Positions 52,042 to 60,987 of a stretch of 64,000 nucleotides of DNA are shown here, piece after piece. How positions within the stretch are numbered: position 1 is the first letter of the stretch; the number at the start of each line of letters is the position of its first letter. The DNA is taken from the NCBI GenBank assembly GCA_900142905.1, contig FSRV01000002.1, positions 3,968,001-4,032,000 of the forward strand, read 5' to 3'. Below the pieces are notes generated by a model. It was not told the DNA's origin. It searched no databases and saw nothing but the letters and a program-made list of their open reading frames with translations. The DNA comes from Burkholderia sp. GAS332 (lineage in GTDB: Bacteria > Pseudomonadota > Gammaproteobacteria > Burkholderiales > Burkholderiaceae). Made by a program: the position numbers and the translations under genes.

Positions 52042-52455
52042 TCAATCGGTCGAAGCGCCGAAGCAGCGACCGCACGAACGCGCCTTGCCCAGCCGCAGGC
52101 GGCCGGCGCTCACTGTCGCCTCACCACCGCAGTCGCACCGGCAAACCCACAAACCACCGCCAGCGTACCGATCGGTCGTCAACTGGCCAAACACCTCACC
52201 GCCACGTAGTGCAGGTGAGCCTGGGCGGGACCGCCAGACACGACGCTGCTCACGGCAGCCACAGTCCCGCGTTCTGCCGCCTTCTACCGCTTCCAATTCG
52301 ACAGTCACGTGGCCGCCGCAACGGCAGCTCCAGAGCCAGACATTGGCGCCGCGATATTGAAGCGCGACAAGGTAGCCGAAGGTGCGACCAGCGACATCGC
52401 GACTAGGCGGAAAGGGCCATTCAGGCAGCAGGGGGGGACGGATACGCTGATTCAC
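52042..52455 (-). CDS. Tandem zinc-ribbon protein
   Basis: A ~137-residue protein with two copies of a short zinc-ribbon pattern: C-R-C-G-G-H-V...D-C-G-C near 43-67, and C-R-C-D-C-G-G-E-A...S-C-G-R-C near 104-131. Each copy has W-x-C-x-C before it. This C-x-C-G...S-C-G-C unit is familiar from phage and mobile-element proteins, often next to AP2 or HNH domains. The start is GTG with no strong ribosome-binding site, so expression is uncertain. A DNA-binding role is possible but unproven. Confidence 0.55.
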   Translation of the reverse strand: MNQRIRPPLLPEWPFPPSRDVAGRTFGYLVALQYRGANVWLWSCRCGGHVTVELEAVEGGRTRDCGCREQRRVWRSRPGSPALRGGEVFGQLTTDRYAGGGLWVCRCDCGGEATVSAGRLRLGKARSCGRCFGASTD

Positions 52456-53058
52456 AAAAGGTAAATGGGATTCAACATCCTACTCGCAAGGCATAAGAGC
52501 TGCCCGTCGCTTCGCGGGCACGGCTCAGGAAAACAGGGACGGATTGGCCTTGGACAATCGATGAATCCGCACTTCGTTATAAAGAGCGTGTACGCAAGCG
52601 GGCGCCGCAGCAACATGCCGATGATAGTTCGCGGACGTTCTCTTCGGTGAATGACGAACAACTGAGACGGCGTCATAACGACTGTTTGCAACGGGCACAT
52701 GGCGTTTAGGGTTGTTCGATGCCTGCCATCGTCCACAGGAATGTGAGGGTGCCACCACGCCTTGCTGGCAGGCGTCGAACGAGCCTCGATGGAGGAAACC
52801 GCGGAGTGCCCCGATGCGGCCGGAGTCCTGGCGGCTATGGCGATTGATAGGCCGGGATGCCCGGCAATGTTGATGGATGCGTGAGGAGGCGGGATGCTGG
52901 ATAGGCGCTGACGCAGTGCTGAAGCGGTGCAGTGGCGCAATTGTGATGGCGAAGCGGACGTGCGAGAGACTGCGCGAGGCGACAGGCGCAAACGTCCGCT
53001 CGTGGGCCGCGTTGCCGCAAAGCCGACGGTCGGGTTATACATGCAGGGAGCGTTGCGC
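52456..53058. other. Non-coding flank of the IS91-type element
   Basis: These 603 bases hold no supported gene. The right-hand part (from ~52850) is probably the terminal region of the IS91-type element beyond its transposase stop. The left part is unassigned host or older mobile DNA. Confidence 0.4.
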
Positions 53059-54228
53059 TCATGTCTCACCTCGCCGCATGGGTGGTGCGCGAATGGGCGC
53101 AGTGCGTTCCAGTATCTCAATGACGATCATCGGCGCACCGCAGTGCCGGCAGACGAAGACCGGAGCGACAGCAACCTGGGGATCGTCGGGCTGGGTGGCG
53201 ACCTCGGGCACGACGTCCAGCAACTCACGCACCTTCGCGAGGCTGGCGCGGCGCACCGGGTTGGCCAGCAGGCCGTAGTGACGGATGCGATGGAAGCCGC
53301 CGGGCAGCACATGCAGCAGCAAGCGGCGCATGAACTCACCGGCTTCGAGCGTCATGATCTTGTAGCGGGTGCGCCCCGTTGCACGGTAGTCCTTCCAGCG
53401 GAAGGTCACGCCGCGCTCATCGAATGCGACCAGGCGCTGGTTGGAGATCGCGACGCGGTGCGTATAGCGTGAGAGGTACTCGAGCACCGCTTGCGGTCCG
53501 GCGAAGGGACGCTTGGCGTAGACCACCCACTCGCAGGTGCGCAGCGGCGCAAGCCACCGCGCAAAGGCAGCCGCATTGGCAAGGTCTGTGTAGTCGCCGA
53601 AGAACTGCAGCTGGCCGCGTCGGTGTGCGTCTGCGAGTGCTTCGAGGAAGCGGCGCCGGAACAGGCGCGAGAGCACGCGCACCGGCAGGAAGAAGCCGGG
53701 GCGGCAGGCGATCCACCGCTCACCATCGGACGACAGGCCGCCACCGGGAACGATACCGTGCACGTGCGGATGATGCGTGAGCGCTGAGCCCCAGGTGTGC
53801 AGCACGAGCGTGGCGCCGATCTGTGCGCCCAGGTGCCTCGGATCCGCGGCGATCGTACGCAGGGTTTCGGCGGCGATGTCGAACAGGAGTCCGTAGATTA
53901 CCGCCTTGTTGTACCAGGCGATCGCACTGATCGGCGCGGGCAGCGTGAACACTACGTGGTAGTACTCCACGGGCAGCAGGTCGGCCTGGCGCGCCTCGAG
54001 CCAGCGGCGGGCGGCACTGGCCTGGCACTTCATGCAGTGCCGGTTACGGCAGGAGTTGTACTCGACCTCGATGTGGTCGCACCCCGAACAGCGCAGCACG
54101 TGCCCGCCCAGCGCCGCGGTGCGGCACTGTTCGATGGCCGACATGACCTTCAGCTGCCCCAGGCTCAGGTGTGCGGTTGCCCGCCACGCTGGCCCGTGGC
54201 TGCGGAAGATATCCGCAACCTCCAGCAT
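53059..54228 (-). CDS. IS91-family HUH transposase
   Basis: A 389-residue rolling-circle transposase. The N-terminal zinc-binding domain has C-S-G-C-D-H and C-R-N-R-H-C-M-K-C (residues ~48-68). The metal-binding HUH motif is T-H-H-P-H-V-H-G-I-V-P-G-G-G (~150-163). The nicking region has Y-L-S-R-Y-T-H-R near 245, with two tyrosines four residues apart. The C-terminus adds another C-R-H-C pair. Length and motifs are intact, so it may be active. Confidence 0.93.
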   Translation of the reverse strand: MLEVADIFRSHGPAWRATAHLSLGQLKVMSAIEQCRTAALGGHVLRCSGCDHIEVEYNSCRNRHCMKCQASAARRWLEARQADLLPVEYYHVVFTLPAPISAIAWYNKAVIYGLLFDIAAETLRTIAADPRHLGAQIGATLVLHTWGSALTHHPHVHGIVPGGGLSSDGERWIACRPGFFLPVRVLSRLFRRRFLEALADAHRRGQLQFFGDYTDLANAAAFARWLAPLRTCEWVVYAKRPFAGPQAVLEYLSRYTHRVAISNQRLVAFDERGVTFRWKDYRATGRTRYKIMTLEAGEFMRRLLLHVLPGGFHRIRHYGLLANPVRRASLAKVRELLDVVPEVATQPDDPQVAVAPVFVCRHCGAPMIVIEILERTAPIRAPPMRRGET

Positions 54229-54248
54229 GAGGCGCTACAGCGCGCAGC

Positions 54249-55124
54249 TTACTCGGAGGGCAGGCGGTCCAGCGGACTGGTGACCTCGTGCAGCAGGTCG
54301 GTGGCCACCTGGACGTAGAGCGCGGTGTTCTCGAGCTTCGCGTGGCCGAGCAGTACCTGGATCACGCGGATGTCCACCTTCTGTTCGAGCAGATGTGTCG
54401 CAAAACTGTGCCTCAAGGTATGCATGGATACGCGCTTGTCGATGTGTGCGGCCTCCGCGGCGGCATGGATGGCGCGGTTCAACTGTCGCGTGCTGAGCGC
54501 GTCCACGGGATCGAGCCCGGGAAAGAGCCACCCACCATCCAGCATCCTGCCCTGGGCCCGGGCTACGTGCCACCAGACGCGCAGGCGTTCGAGCAGCACC
54601 GGCGAGAGCATGGCGTAGCGGTCCCGACGACCCTTGCCCTGCTCGATGCGCAGCGTCATACGTTGACTGTCGATGTCGCCGACCTTCAGGGCCACCACTT
54701 CGCTTGCGCGCAGTCCTGCGCCGTAGGCGACTGACAGGGCGGTCTGGTGCTTGAGGTTGCCGGCCGCTTCGATGAGGCGGCGCACTTCATCGGGACTGAG
54801 CACGACGGGCAGTGTGCGGGGCACGCGCACGGGGTGCATCCTGACCATCAGGTCAGGCCGGTCGAGCGTGACCCCGAAGAAGAACTTCAGGCCGGTGATG
54901 GCATGATTGAGCGACACGGGCGATGTGCCGTGATCGACGAGATGCAGCTGGTAGCGCCGCAGGTCCTCGACGGTGGCCGTGTCAGGTGAGCGCCCGAGAA
55001 ACCGGGCGAATTCGCGCACGATGCGCAGATAGATGTCCTGTGTCTTCGACGACAACTGGCGCATGTGCATGTCGTCGATCATGCGCTGGCGCAGTGGACT
55101 GGCGTTTGCCTGTGGGGAGGTCAT
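54249..55124 (-). CDS. Tyrosine recombinase/integrase of the IS91-type element
   Basis: A 291-residue phage-integrase family recombinase. The N-terminal SAM-like core-binding domain covers residues ~10-90. The catalytic set is complete: R in G-A-G-L-R-A-S-E-V (~145), H-T-L-R-H-S-F (~238-244), L-L-G-H (~262) and the nucleophile Y in N-T-A-L-Y (~272). ATG 55124 has AGGAG eight bases upstream. It sits 20 bases before the transposase gene, a pairing known in one IS91 subgroup. Confidence 0.92.
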   Translation of the reverse strand: MTSPQANASPLRQRMIDDMHMRQLSSKTQDIYLRIVREFARFLGRSPDTATVEDLRRYQLHLVDHGTSPVSLNHAITGLKFFFGVTLDRPDLMVRMHPVRVPRTLPVVLSPDEVRRLIEAAGNLKHQTALSVAYGAGLRASEVVALKVGDIDSQRMTLRIEQGKGRRDRYAMLSPVLLERLRVWWHVARAQGRMLDGGWLFPGLDPVDALSTRQLNRAIHAAAEAAHIDKRVSMHTLRHSFATHLLEQKVDIRVIQVLLGHAKLENTALYVQVATDLLHEVTSPLDRLPSE

Positions 55125-55342
55125 GATTGGGCTCCTGCTGGAGAACGAGGCGGGTTGCCTCATTCGCCAACATACGGAACCGCGCAGCGGACCTCCCATG
55201 AACCGCACGCGCTGGCCGGAGCCCCCTACCGCGCGAGCGGTTTCGTTCGTCGGCCAGTATGCGACATTCGACGGCCACGACCAGATTGGCCACAATTGTC
55301 GGCATACGGGTGCGGCCGAACGTTAGCTCAAGCCATCGATCA

Positions 55343-56272
55343 CTATTGCTGCGAGAGCATCAGGTTCAGGTTCTGAACCGCAGCGCCGGATGCGCCTTTG
55401 CCAAGGTTATCGAAAACCGCGGACAGCAGGACGTGCCCGTGTTCCATGTTTGGAAACACGCTTAAGCGCATGTCGTTCGTACCGTTCAGCACTTGCGGAT
55501 CCAGGTGCTTTAAGACGCACGATTCGTGCAGCGGCAAGACCCGTACGTGGGCTGCCTCGGCATAGTGGCGTGCGAGGCACGCGTGTAACGTGGCGCCATC
55601 CACGTCGGGTGCCAGCAGCCGCAACGCCAAGGGCACCGTCAGCACGATGCCCTGGCGGAACGCCCCATACGAAGGGACGAAGATGGGACGCTGCGCGAGC
55701 CCAGCGTGCTGCTGGATCTCCGGGGTGTGCTTGTGCGCGAGTTCCAGACCATATACCTGGTATGAAGGCGCGTTGACGGCACCGTGCCCCTCATGTTCCT
55801 CCACGCCGGCACGCCCGCGTCCGGAGTAGCCGGACACCGCATGAATGCTGATAGGGTAGTTGCCTGGTATGAGCCCAGCCTGCAACAGGGGACGCAGCAA
55901 GCCAATTGCACCGGTCGGATAGCAGCCGGGATTGGTGACCCGACGTGCGTTCGCAATGCGCTCAGCCTGTCCCTGCGTCATTTCCGGAAAGCCGTATGTC
56001 CAGTCCGGCTGTGTGCGGTGGGCGGAACTTGCGTCGATGACTCTGACGGCAGGATTAACAATGGCGTCCACTGCCTCGCGTGCGGCGGCATCAGGCAAAC
56101 AGAGGATGGCGATGTCGCAGGCGTTGATGGCTTCTGCACGACGCCGCGGATCTTTGCGTTCCGCCGCGGCAAGCGTGAGCAGTCTAAGGTCGGTCCGGTC
56201 GCGCAGCCGTTCGTGGATTTGCAACCCGGTGGTGCCTTGGTCGCCGTCGATGAAAACAACGGGAGAGCTCAT
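55343..56272 (-). CDS. argC: N-acetyl-gamma-glutamyl-phosphate reductase, type II
   Basis: A 309-residue dehydrogenase that reduces N-acetylglutamyl phosphate in arginine synthesis. The NADP loop opens [11 protein letters not shown]; the catalytic Cys is in [10 protein letters not shown] (~112-121); S-G-Y-S-G-R-G and the late [12 protein letters not shown] are conserved. Length is that of the short type II enzyme. It stands away from other arg genes and diverges from a LysR gene at 56402. The IS91-type element ends just after its stop without damaging it. Confidence 0.92.
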   Translation of the reverse strand: MSSPVVFIDGDQGTTGLQIHERLRDRTDLRLLTLAAAERKDPRRRAEAINACDIAILCLPDAAAREAVDAIVNPAVRVIDASSAHRTQPDWTYGFPEMTQGQAERIANARRVTNPGCYPTGAIGLLRPLLQAGLIPGNYPISIHAVSGYSGRGRAGVEEHEGHGAVNAPSYQVYGLELAHKHTPEIQQHAGLAQRPIFVPSYGAFRQGIVLTVPLALRLLAPDVDGATLHACLARHYAEAAHVRVLPLHESCVLKHLDPQVLNGTNDMRLSVFPNMEHGHVLLSAVFDNLGKGASGAAVQNLNLMLSQQ

Positions 56273-56401
56273 ACGTGGAATACTCCGCTGACTATAGGTT
56301 GTAACAGGTAGAACGAGCCCCTATGTTCCATGGAGCGCTAGAATAGAGAAAGTTGAATTTCATAACGTGAACATTCAGTTTTTCTGAATCTGGACGCCGA
56401 C

Positions 56402-57286
56402 ATGCGAGAGATCAGCCTGGACCGCCTGCGCACTCTGGTCGCCATTGCCGACCGTGGCTCATTTGCGGATGCGGCGCGTGCATTGCACCTGGCGCCGCCA
56501 ACGGTCAGCCTCCACATCGCTGAACTCGAAGAGCGCATTGGGGCGCCACTCCTGTCACGGAAGCGCGGACATGTCAGGCCGTCGGCGATAGGAGAGGTGC
56601 TGGTGGAGCGCGCGCGTCGACTGCTGGCCGATGCGGAGCAGGCGTTAGACGATATTCAACGCCAGGTGCAGGGGCTCGAAGGGCGCGCGCGGCTCGGCGC
56701 GTCGACCGGCGCGATCGCGCACCTGTTGCCGCAAGCGCTTGAGGTGCTGCGCCAGCACCATCCCGCCATCGACATTCAGATTGCAGTACTCACTTCGCAT
56801 GAAACGCTGTCCCGACTGGCGGATGGAACGCTGGATGTTGGGCTGGTCGCACTGCCCCAGCCCCCGGTGGCTGGACTCGTGATAAAGCCTTGGCGCCGCG
56901 ACCCCGTGATGGCCTTTGTGCCGGCGCATTGGCGGTGTCCGGCCCGCGTCTCGCCTGAATGGCTCGCCGCCCAACCTCTCATTCTCAATGACGCGAACAC
57001 GCGTCTCTCGCGTCTGACTGCGGAGTGGTTCGCGACCGGGGGGCACCATCCTGCGCCGCGCATTCAGCTCAACTACAACGACGCGATCAAGAGTCTGGTC
57101 GCGGCAGGTTACGGCGCAGCGCTGTTGCCTCATGAGGCCACTACGCCATTACCCGACAGGCGCATTGTCATGCGTCCGCTGCGCCCGGCGTTGTGGCGTC
57201 GGCTCGGCATTGCACATCGTGCGGGGTACATTGAGCGTTCCACGCAGCACGTACTTGATGTGTTGTGGGATCTGCGATTGGCTTAG
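56402..57286 (+). CDS. LysR-family regulator
   Basis: A 294-residue LysR regulator with HTH S-F-A-D-A-A-R-A-L-H-L-A-P-P-T-V-S-L-H-I (residues 20-39) and a full effector domain. The I-S-L-D-R-L-R-T-L-V-A-I-A-D start is typical. It diverges from argC with ~130 bases between starts, so argC may be its target, which would be unusual because arginine genes are normally under ArgR. Confidence 0.9.
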   Translation: MREISLDRLRTLVAIADRGSFADAARALHLAPPTVSLHIAELEERIGAPLLSRKRGHVRPSAIGEVLVERARRLLADAEQALDDIQRQVQGLEGRARLGASTGAIAHLLPQALEVLRQHHPAIDIQIAVLTSHETLSRLADGTLDVGLVALPQPPVAGLVIKPWRRDPVMAFVPAHWRCPARVSPEWLAAQPLILNDANTRLSRLTAEWFATGGHHPAPRIQLNYNDAIKSLVAAGYGAALLPHEATTPLPDRRIVMRPLRPALWRRLGIAHRAGYIERSTQHVLDVLWDLRLA

Positions 57287-57352
57287 GCGTTGCCATTTGC
57301 CGCTTCGGTTCGTGCTCCGTCATCAGAGAGCCCGCTAAATCCAAAAGGAAAC

Positions 57353-57784
57353 ATGAAACGACTTTTCCTCGCTGCGCTCGCAGCCACCTCTTTCGCGACT
57401 TGCGTTCATGCGCAAAGCAACGCGTCCGGCCCGCTCGTCACGCCCTCGGGCACACTGCAATTCGTGCGCGTCGACCGCGATTTCGTGGGGATGCTCGACA
57501 AGGAAGTTTTCGATCGCTTCAGCGCGAGCACGCTCATGCATTTCGATGACGTCGGCAACGCAAATGACAGCGTCTCGCGCACGCTCGTGCAGACTGATTC
57601 CGGCCCGGTGCTTTACGACTTTCGCCAGCGTCCGCCACTTGTGCAGCGCTTGGGTGAGCGCATGACGGTCAAGCGCGTGTTCTGGCAAGGCGATGAAGTC
57701 GTGATGCAAAGCTCGCAAGGCTGGTTCCGTTTCAAAGGCGGCGTACTGACGAAGTTGCGGTCGTCTACGACGACGTACCATTGA
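57353..57784 (+). CDS. Exported protein of unknown function
   Basis: A 143-residue protein. AAAAGGAA precedes ATG 57353, which starts a clear Sec signal peptide (M-K-R-L-F-L then Ala-rich, ending H-A-Q-S). The mature part is beta-rich with no cysteines; the segment G-E-R-M-T-V-K-R-V-F-W-Q-G-D-E-V-V lies near 104-120. I recognise no family. It should be periplasmic. It stands alone after the LysR gene. Confidence 0.7.
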   Translation: MKRLFLAALAATSFATCVHAQSNASGPLVTPSGTLQFVRVDRDFVGMLDKEVFDRFSASTLMHFDDVGNANDSVSRTLVQTDSGPVLYDFRQRPPLVQRLGERMTVKRVFWQGDEVVMQSSQGWFRFKGGVLTKLRSSTTTYH

Positions 57785-58068
57785 TTACGCGCTCACCTCG
57801 AGCACACGCTCGCCAGCGATGACATGCATCGCCTCGCCGCGTACGCCATTGCCTTTCTCCAAGTTGCCTTAGTCTCATGGGGGGCGAACTGGGCCCGCGA
57901 AAGTCTTTTTTGGGCTTGGGTCGAGGCTGACTGAACGCCTGAACGAGATCCGAACGTGGCTCAGTACTACGTGAATTCGGAGGTCGATTTCAGCCGGTCA
58001 TTACATCGAGAACATCGAAATGCGATGTACGATTACCCGCCCTGATCCCTGCGTCTCGCCCAGAATCC

Positions 58069-58371
58069 ATGCGCAACCTCGCCTGTCTGCTTCTCTCGAT
58101 CACGCTCGCCTCGCCGCTCTCGGCCCTAGCGTTCGGCATGGACAATCCAGACTACGATCAATGCATCCTGCAATCGTTGAGGAACAGCCAAAGCAGCATG
58201 GCGGCGGACGCGATCAGGCGCTCGTGCGAAGCGATTTACAGAAACGGCGAGCTGCTCTTGCCTCGCGAAAGATCGTATCACGTGTGTGTCCTGCAAAATT
58301 TGCAGGGCGTGAGAGACGGATTTGCGGTTCAACAGATCCTGCGAGCATGCCAACGCCAGAATCAGATGTGA
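58069..58371 (+). CDS. Small exported four-cysteine protein
   Basis: A 100-residue protein with a signal peptide ending near A-L-A-F (residue ~21). The mature part consists of two similar units: Y-D-Q-C-I-L-Q-S-L...A-I-R-R-S-C and Y-H-V-C-V-L-Q-N-L...I-L-R-A-C, each with two cysteines about 18 residues apart. This gives two likely disulfide-stapled helical hairpins, resembling the VF_A0006-type four-cysteine proteins. Function unknown. Confidence 0.65.
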   Translation: MRNLACLLLSITLASPLSALAFGMDNPDYDQCILQSLRNSQSSMAADAIRRSCEAIYRNGELLLPRERSYHVCVLQNLQGVRDGFAVQQILRACQRQNQM

Positions 58372-58445
58372 ACTATTTTGGATTGCTGATGATACACATT
58401 GCGTCGTAGTGCGTTCCCAAACCTAAAGTAATAGGAATGTACCGG

Positions 58446-58655
58446 TCAGGCGCCCACGCGCACCAGATTCACTCTCAGGTTCTTGCCGCGGCCATCCTCG
58501 GTGGTGTTGTCGGCAATCGGATTGCTGGCGCCGTGGCCCTGGGCCTGCAGGCGGGTCTTATCGACCCCCTTTGCAACCAGCGCGGCGGCTTCCTGCATCT
58601 GCGAACTCACACTTTCGACCCTGAAGGGACGTTCGAGAAGCTCCAAAGCGGACAT
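58446..58655 (-). pseudogene. OmpA C-terminal domain remnant
   Basis: The minus-strand frame ends with the last ~45 residues of an OmpA-like peptidoglycan-binding domain: V-D-K-T-R-L-Q-A-Q-G-H-G-A-S-N-P, then N-T-T-E-D-G-R-G-K-N-L-R-V-N-L. The earlier half of the domain, its Asp ligand and any signal peptide or barrel are missing. It is probably a relic, although an ATG at 58655 could start a 69-residue protein. Confidence 0.65.
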
Positions 58656-58825
58656 TTTGGCTCCAAGTTTTTGCGGGGAAGAATCCCCGTCCCATCGCTT
58701 ATACTCTTTCGCGCAGTGGGAGTCGTGACTTAGGGGCCATCGGTTACAGAGCTGATTTCGGGGAAAAAACCTAGAGCTGGGGATTGTGGGCACGCAGGCG
58801 CCGGCCAAAACATGGGATTAGAAGA

Positions 58826-59578
58826 ATGAAGACAGGCCGTGTTGGCTGCGTGTATTTGCTTGTTGTGCTTTGGTCTCTCGTGTCCGGCTGCACAACCTTG
58901 GCCGACGCAAAGTTGGCGCGCGGGACTGGCACCTCGCGGGTGTATCCGGTCTCACCGGATGTTATCTGGCGAACGTTGCCGGATGTCGTTACATCGTCTG
59001 GCCTTGATTTCATCGATGAAAATCAGGCGGCCGGTTACGCGCTGGCTCAGCATGGAATTAATCCCATGAGCCTCGGCGAGAACGTCGCTATTTTTGTGCA
59101 GCCCGGACATGCTGCTTCGAGCACGCTCGTTGAGGTGGTATCGAAACGTGCGATGGTAACTAACGTTCTTGCGACCAACTGGGAAGAAATTATTCTTGAC
59201 GGCCTAAGCAACGCTCTCGCAGGGTCATCTGCTCATCGCACGGGGGTAGCGGCCCCGCCTCAAGTCGCACCAGAGCACGATGTCGACACGTCGACGACGC
59301 GCTATCCCGGGAGCAACTTCGCTGCCTTGCAAGATGTGTCAGCCGTCCCGACGCATGACGAGCATGTTCGAGAGCTTTACGCTGCATGGCTTCAAAAGCC
59401 CCACCCCCGAGCTTTTGCAGTTGCGGATAGCGGACACGCCAACGCAACTTGGGGAATTCCAACATCTCAAACTGAACCGACTGACGCGGCCGAGCGAGCG
59501 CTAAAGCACTGCCGTGACCGTGGATTGAAAGGGTGCAAGCTCTACGCTGTCGACGACAGAGTGGTCTACGTTCCGTAG
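58826..59578 (+). CDS. Predicted lipoprotein of unknown function
   Basis: A 250-residue protein. ATG 58826 gives a signal peptide ending in the lipobox L-V-S-G-C (Cys near residue 22), so it should be lipid-anchored. The first domain, with V-I-W-R-T-L-P-D-V and F-V-Q-P-G, resembles small outer-membrane lipoproteins of unknown role. The C-terminal ~50 residues have A-E-R-A-L-K-H-C-R-D-R-G-L-K-G-C-K-L-Y-A-V-D, similar to repeats in DUF4189-like proteins. No substrate or partner is evident. Confidence 0.75.
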   Translation: MKTGRVGCVYLLVVLWSLVSGCTTLADAKLARGTGTSRVYPVSPDVIWRTLPDVVTSSGLDFIDENQAAGYALAQHGINPMSLGENVAIFVQPGHAASSTLVEVVSKRAMVTNVLATNWEEIILDGLSNALAGSSAHRTGVAAPPQVAPEHDVDTSTTRYPGSNFAALQDVSAVPTHDEHVRELYAAWLQKPHPRAFAVADSGHANATWGIPTSQTEPTDAAERALKHCRDRGLKGCKLYAVDDRVVYVP

Positions 59579-59858
59579 ATATCTGATTGGGACGCAACTC
59601 ATGCGACGGTCGGCATCCATATCTGCTCTGGTCATCAACCGACCAACCGGGAAGATTCCACTCTGCTCGTACATAAGCTCCGGACGGGCTTTGAATCCAC
59701 CAACAGGGGGCGTGACGTATGCACAATTGTTGACGATCTGTAAGCTCACCGTCAAAGGCCGTTCATGGCCGGCTGGCGTCCTCGGTGTCGGCGCCGACCG
59801 AACCCCGGCGAGCGACCGGACTGAACTCCGTGCCATACTTGCGAATCCCATCGCCCAT

Positions 59859-60818
59859 ATGTCAACGACCTTGATGACCGCCTCTTCCGCGTCCATCGGC
59901 TTTAACTTCAATCCGCTCGACCGCCGCTCCGACAAGCGGGACGACCACGCCTTCGTCGAGCATCTACGTGCCGACCCGGCCGCGCGCTTTCTCGTCTTCG
60001 ACGGCGACATCCCCTTGCTCAAGCGAGGCAGCGAGTATGACCCGTGGTTCGTCGCCAGCGAGACCGCTGCCTTTGGCCAGCCGCTTCATAGCGTCTTCCT
60101 CGGGGAGGATCCCGACGGCGGCGGACGCTTCGCGCTCGGCTTCGCGTTCAACCTGGCGCCTGAGGACCCATCGCCAGGCACCGGCTATGACCGCATCGAC
60201 CTTCGCTCGCTCGCGTTGCAAGACCTCGTCGCTGCGGGAGCGCTCGGAATACTGGCCGAGGCGAAGTCGATGCTCGACTGGCATCGCCGCCACGCCTTCT
60301 GCGCAAACTGCGGCTCTGCAAGCCGCGTCACGACGGCAGGCTGGCAACGCATCTGCGATGTTTGCGGCGCACGCCATTTCCCGCGGGTGGATCCAGTCGT
60401 GATCATGCTGGTGATAGACGGCGAACGGTGTCTGCTCGGACGCCAGCGCCATTTCGCCCCTGGAATGTACTCGGCGCTTGCTGGCTTTGTTGAACCGGGC
60501 GAGACCGCGGAAGACGCCGTGCGCCGCGAAGTGATGGAGGAGGCTCGCGTGAAGTGTGCACGGGTTGTCTACTTCGCGTCGCAGCCGTGGCCGTTTCCTT
60601 CATCGCTGATGATCGGCTGCTTTGCGCAGGCGAGCGATACCGACATCGTCGTCGATACGAACGAACTCGAAGACGCCCGCTGGTTCTCGCGCCAGGAGGT
60701 TGCGGCGATGCTCGCGGGAACGCACGCGGATGGTCTGTCGGCGCCCAAGCCGTTTGCCATTGCCCATCATTTGCTGCAGGCGTACGTCGAGAAGGGTGGC
60801 TCGGTATTGCTCAGTTGA
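59859..60818 (+). CDS. nudC: NADH pyrophosphatase / NAD-capped RNA decapping Nudix enzyme
   Basis: A ~319-residue NudC. The zinc ribbon C-A-N-C-G ... C-D-V-C-G-A-R-H-F-P-R (~150-180) precedes the Nudix box G-F-V-E-P-G-E-T-A-E-D-A-V-R-R-E-V-M-E-E (~214-233), then S-Q-P-W-P-F-P (~250-256), the NADH specificity motif. The conserved Gly after the E-E pair of the Nudix box is Arg here. The catalytic glutamates are intact. ATG 59859 or 59874 is the start. NudC hydrolyses NADH and removes NAD caps from RNA. Confidence 0.92.
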   Translation: MSTTLMTASSASIGFNFNPLDRRSDKRDDHAFVEHLRADPAARFLVFDGDIPLLKRGSEYDPWFVASETAAFGQPLHSVFLGEDPDGGGRFALGFAFNLAPEDPSPGTGYDRIDLRSLALQDLVAAGALGILAEAKSMLDWHRRHAFCANCGSASRVTTAGWQRICDVCGARHFPRVDPVVIMLVIDGERCLLGRQRHFAPGMYSALAGFVEPGETAEDAVRREVMEEARVKCARVVYFASQPWPFPSSLMIGCFAQASDTDIVVDTNELEDARWFSRQEVAAMLAGTHADGLSAPKPFAIAHHLLQAYVEKGGSVLLS

Positions 60819-60987
60819 GCGTCCCGCAAAAGGAACGCTTGCAGTCGAACACAATCGCCTGGTGCGCGAGGCCGGAAGCTGGATCGCTCACTCCGGCGTA
60901 AGGCGTCGGTAGGGACCGATTCTCGCCACCACGTTGGCTCGAGAGCGCGACCGGATAAGCCGCCCGCGCTTCGTCTCGATGCTTTTG

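Larger units (their letters stand above)
52850..55324 (-). mobile_element. IS91-family element with accessory tyrosine recombinase
   Basis: The element contains two minus-strand genes, a tyrosine recombinase and an HUH transposase, 20 bases apart in the same direction. Limits are approximate. One end must lie between the recombinase start (55124) and the argC stop (55343). GAAC at 55318-55321 and CAAG at 55328-55331 are the tetranucleotides IS91 elements target, so that end is probably near 55320. Inverted repeats and target duplications are not expected in this family and none was seen. Confidence 0.75.
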
